DNA of 42,606 bases, from positions 1 to 42,606 of the forward strand of contig NZ_SJKB01000033.1 of NCBI RefSeq assembly GCF_004331465.1. The letters are read 5' to 3'. The notes beneath the pieces are model-generated. The model did not search any database, was not told where the DNA came from, and saw only the letters and a program-made list of their open reading frames with translations. Numbering within the stretch: the first letter of the stretch is position 1; each line of letters begins with the position of its first letter. A program made the position numbers and the translations under genes. Positions 41,383 through 42,606 of the stretch are shown one piece after another. Origin of the DNA: Kribbella pittospori. Its GTDB lineage: Bacteria; Actinomycetota; Actinomycetes; Propionibacteriales; Kribbellaceae.

Positions 41383-41519
41383 CTTGCTCTGCCGCGGCGC
41401 GCCACGTGAAGGCCGTCGCCGCGAGGATCGCTGAATGCGTAACCGAAGACCACCTTCCCATCTGATGGAACTACGGCACCCGCCCGGCAAATGCTGACAC
41501 TGGCGGGCGATCCGACGGT

Positions 41520-42178
41520 GTAATCCTTCCCTTCTCTCTCGACAACTACTTGCTGGTACTGCGACTACGAACAGCTACTGCAACTGCGGCTTGCATCCGT
41601 CAAATCTGGAACCCTTTTCGACCGCTGGCTCCAGAGGCTCTGACCGGATCCTGGCGTGAAACCCGGGCCCCTTCACCGATCGGCCCGGCGGAGTCCGCCG
41701 TCGTACGTACCTCAAATCACACTCTTGGACAGAACGTTAGCTGTCCACCTCAGCTTCGCTGTTCTTCTCTGTCAACACGAGGAACCTTACACACGGCAGC
41801 TCCGAATGTCTAATCCCGTCAGCACAGATTTTCAGCTTTCTTCGGGTGAGCTATGAACCGGCTACGCAGCTGGCGCGCTGACCTCGCCTGACCTCGGTTC
41901 AAGCATCAACTGGCGTCCCAGGTCGGGCGCCGCCCCCGAACGCGACTCCTACCGGCTACCGCTGAGAAGCCCACACCCCCGCCGATCTGGACGACATCGC
42001 GGACGGGTCCGCGCAGCGGGATGCGCTCACCGGTGAGACGTCCGCCGGGGCACGGTCGCGTCGCTGGTTCGGCACTTGGGCCGGAATGCGTCCGGCGGTT
42101 GGGCGTAACCGGGTTGAGTCCGGACTGAACGCCCGGGGTGGGTGCAGGGTGCTGGGCGGCGACGCTGGCCTGATGACG
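41520..42178. other. No gene identified
   Basis: The stretch is locally less GC-rich around 41530-41860. Its frames are short and show no recognised family. It should hold the promoter of the MerR-type transcript. Confidence 0.4.
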
Positions 42179-42305
42179 GTCTTGGCGCCGGATCTGGCGG
42201 GTCGGTCGGGCGGGAGCTCGCGAAGCCGGTGGAGCAGTTGCCCGATCCAAAAGGCATGTCGGTGGTTCGCGGTTCGAGTTGAAGTGGGACGGGTTTCTTC
42301 ACTGA
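42179..42305 (+). pseudogene. N-terminal fragment of ATP-dependent DNA ligase, copy 3
   Basis: Three frames must be joined: VLAPDLAG, then RELAKPVEQLPDPKGM, then GGSRFELKWDGFLH and a stop at 42303-42305. The pieces line up with the start of an ATP-dependent DNA ligase, including the active-site motif KWDG. Similarity ends at the same codon as in the copies at 36675 and 40602. The bases after CTTCAC also resemble those after copy 2 (GAAC..GTCAA.CG). It is more diverged than the other two and lies 5 bp from the end of the ANTAR gene on the other strand. Confidence 0.65.
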
Positions 42306-42310
42306 ACATG

Positions 42311-42606
42311 TCAAACGACTGGCTCTGGTGCCAGCAGGCGATTGGTAGAGCTGTTCTGGTTAGCGGGCAGCTTGCGGGTGTCGATGAGTTGTTGGGCGAC
42401 GTCGCGCAGTTTGCGGTTGTTGTCTTGGGAGTAGCGCTTGAGGATTGTGAAGGCGCGATCGCCGTCGAGGTCGAAGCGCTCCATGAGGATGCCCATTGCT
42501 TGTCCGACTAGACGGTATGAAGTGACCGCTCGGGGTTGCTGGGTGGTTGCGGGCCGGGGCCTCACTCGCACAGATTCGTGGGTTGCCGAGTAGGGGCTGC
42601 CTGCTC
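42311..42606 (-). CDS. ANTAR-domain protein, possibly cut by the window edge
   Basis: The frame is open to the right edge. A possible GTG start at 42571 would give 86 aa. Residues from 20 on are a clear ANTAR RNA-binding domain (YRLVGQAMGILMERFDLDGD, RAFTILKRYSQDNNRKLRDV, AQQLIDTRKLP). ANTAR domains bind paired hexaloop hairpins in nascent RNA and prevent termination. Most actinobacterial members carry an N-terminal GAF or PAS sensor. Here only about 20 residues of unstructured sequence precede the domain inside the window, so this is either a stand-alone ANTAR protein or the end of a longer one. Confidence 0.8.
   Translation of the reverse strand, partial: AGSPYSATHESVRVRPRPATTQQPRAVTSYRLVGQAMGILMERFDLDGDRAFTILKRYSQDNNRKLRDVAQQLIDTRKLPANQNSSTNRLLAPEPVV

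Overview
The window is high-GC actinobacterial DNA. GTG starts, four-base ATGA/GTGA overlaps, ECF42-type sigma factors, PPOX/F420-type proteins and LacI-controlled ABC sugar systems all fit. The frequent GTACG/CGTAC words and the ABC sugar plus ADP-ribosylglycohydrolase gene set suggest a Kribbella-like member of the Propionibacteriales. That genus guess is an inference and was not tested. No rRNA, tRNA or CRISPR array was seen.

Left half (about 0.6-20.6 kb) is dense and orderly. A LacI-type regulator, whose predicted operator overlaps its own ribosome binding site, heads an overlapping run of two sugar-type ABC permeases, a lipoprotein binding protein and an ADP-ribosylglycohydrolase (ADPRH) family enzyme. 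Two genes on the opposite strand follow: a secreted discoidin-like protein and a Tat-exported PhoD-type phosphatase. A second run starts at 8574: a divergent ADPRH paralog, a ribokinase-like PfkB kinase, a TIM-barrel protein fused to an FGE/C-type-lectin-like domain, a class III CoA-transferase, a CitE-like CoA-ester lyase and an FAD oxidoreductase. A PPOX-class protein and an ECF42 sigma factor lie immediately downstream. Together they look like an import-and-breakdown pathway for a ribosylated or otherwise glycosylated compound, ending in hydroxyacyl-CoA cleavage. The substrate is unknown. A pair of acyl-CoA dehydrogenase genes closes this half.

Right half (about 20.7-42.6 kb) is a sparse, decayed accessory region that opens with the relic of a tyrosine integrase. 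Intact genes are mainly divergent regulator/enzyme pairs: SDR with HxlR, carboxymuconolactone decarboxylase-like with TetR, GliT/TrxB-like oxidoreductase with XRE-cupin, and DUF4386 with TetR. Several intergenic spaces carry recognisable inverted-repeat operators. Between them lie broken genes: a PRC-barrel protein, an unrecognised gene of about 240 codons, a zinc-type alcohol dehydrogenase that lost its Rossmann domain, a YedK/SRAP protein without its C-terminal half, and a frameshifted small gene behind a LexA-like box.

The most unusual feature is a dispersed repeat. Three separate N-terminal fragments of an ATP-dependent DNA ligase all stop being ligase-like just after the nucleotidylated-lysine motif KWDG. 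Two of them carry the same small zinc-ribbon-like ORF in front. With the YedK relic and the LexA-like box, this suggests a decayed or reshuffled DNA-repair island. The window ends with a MerR-type gene that has a structured leader and the C-terminal part of an ANTAR-domain protein.
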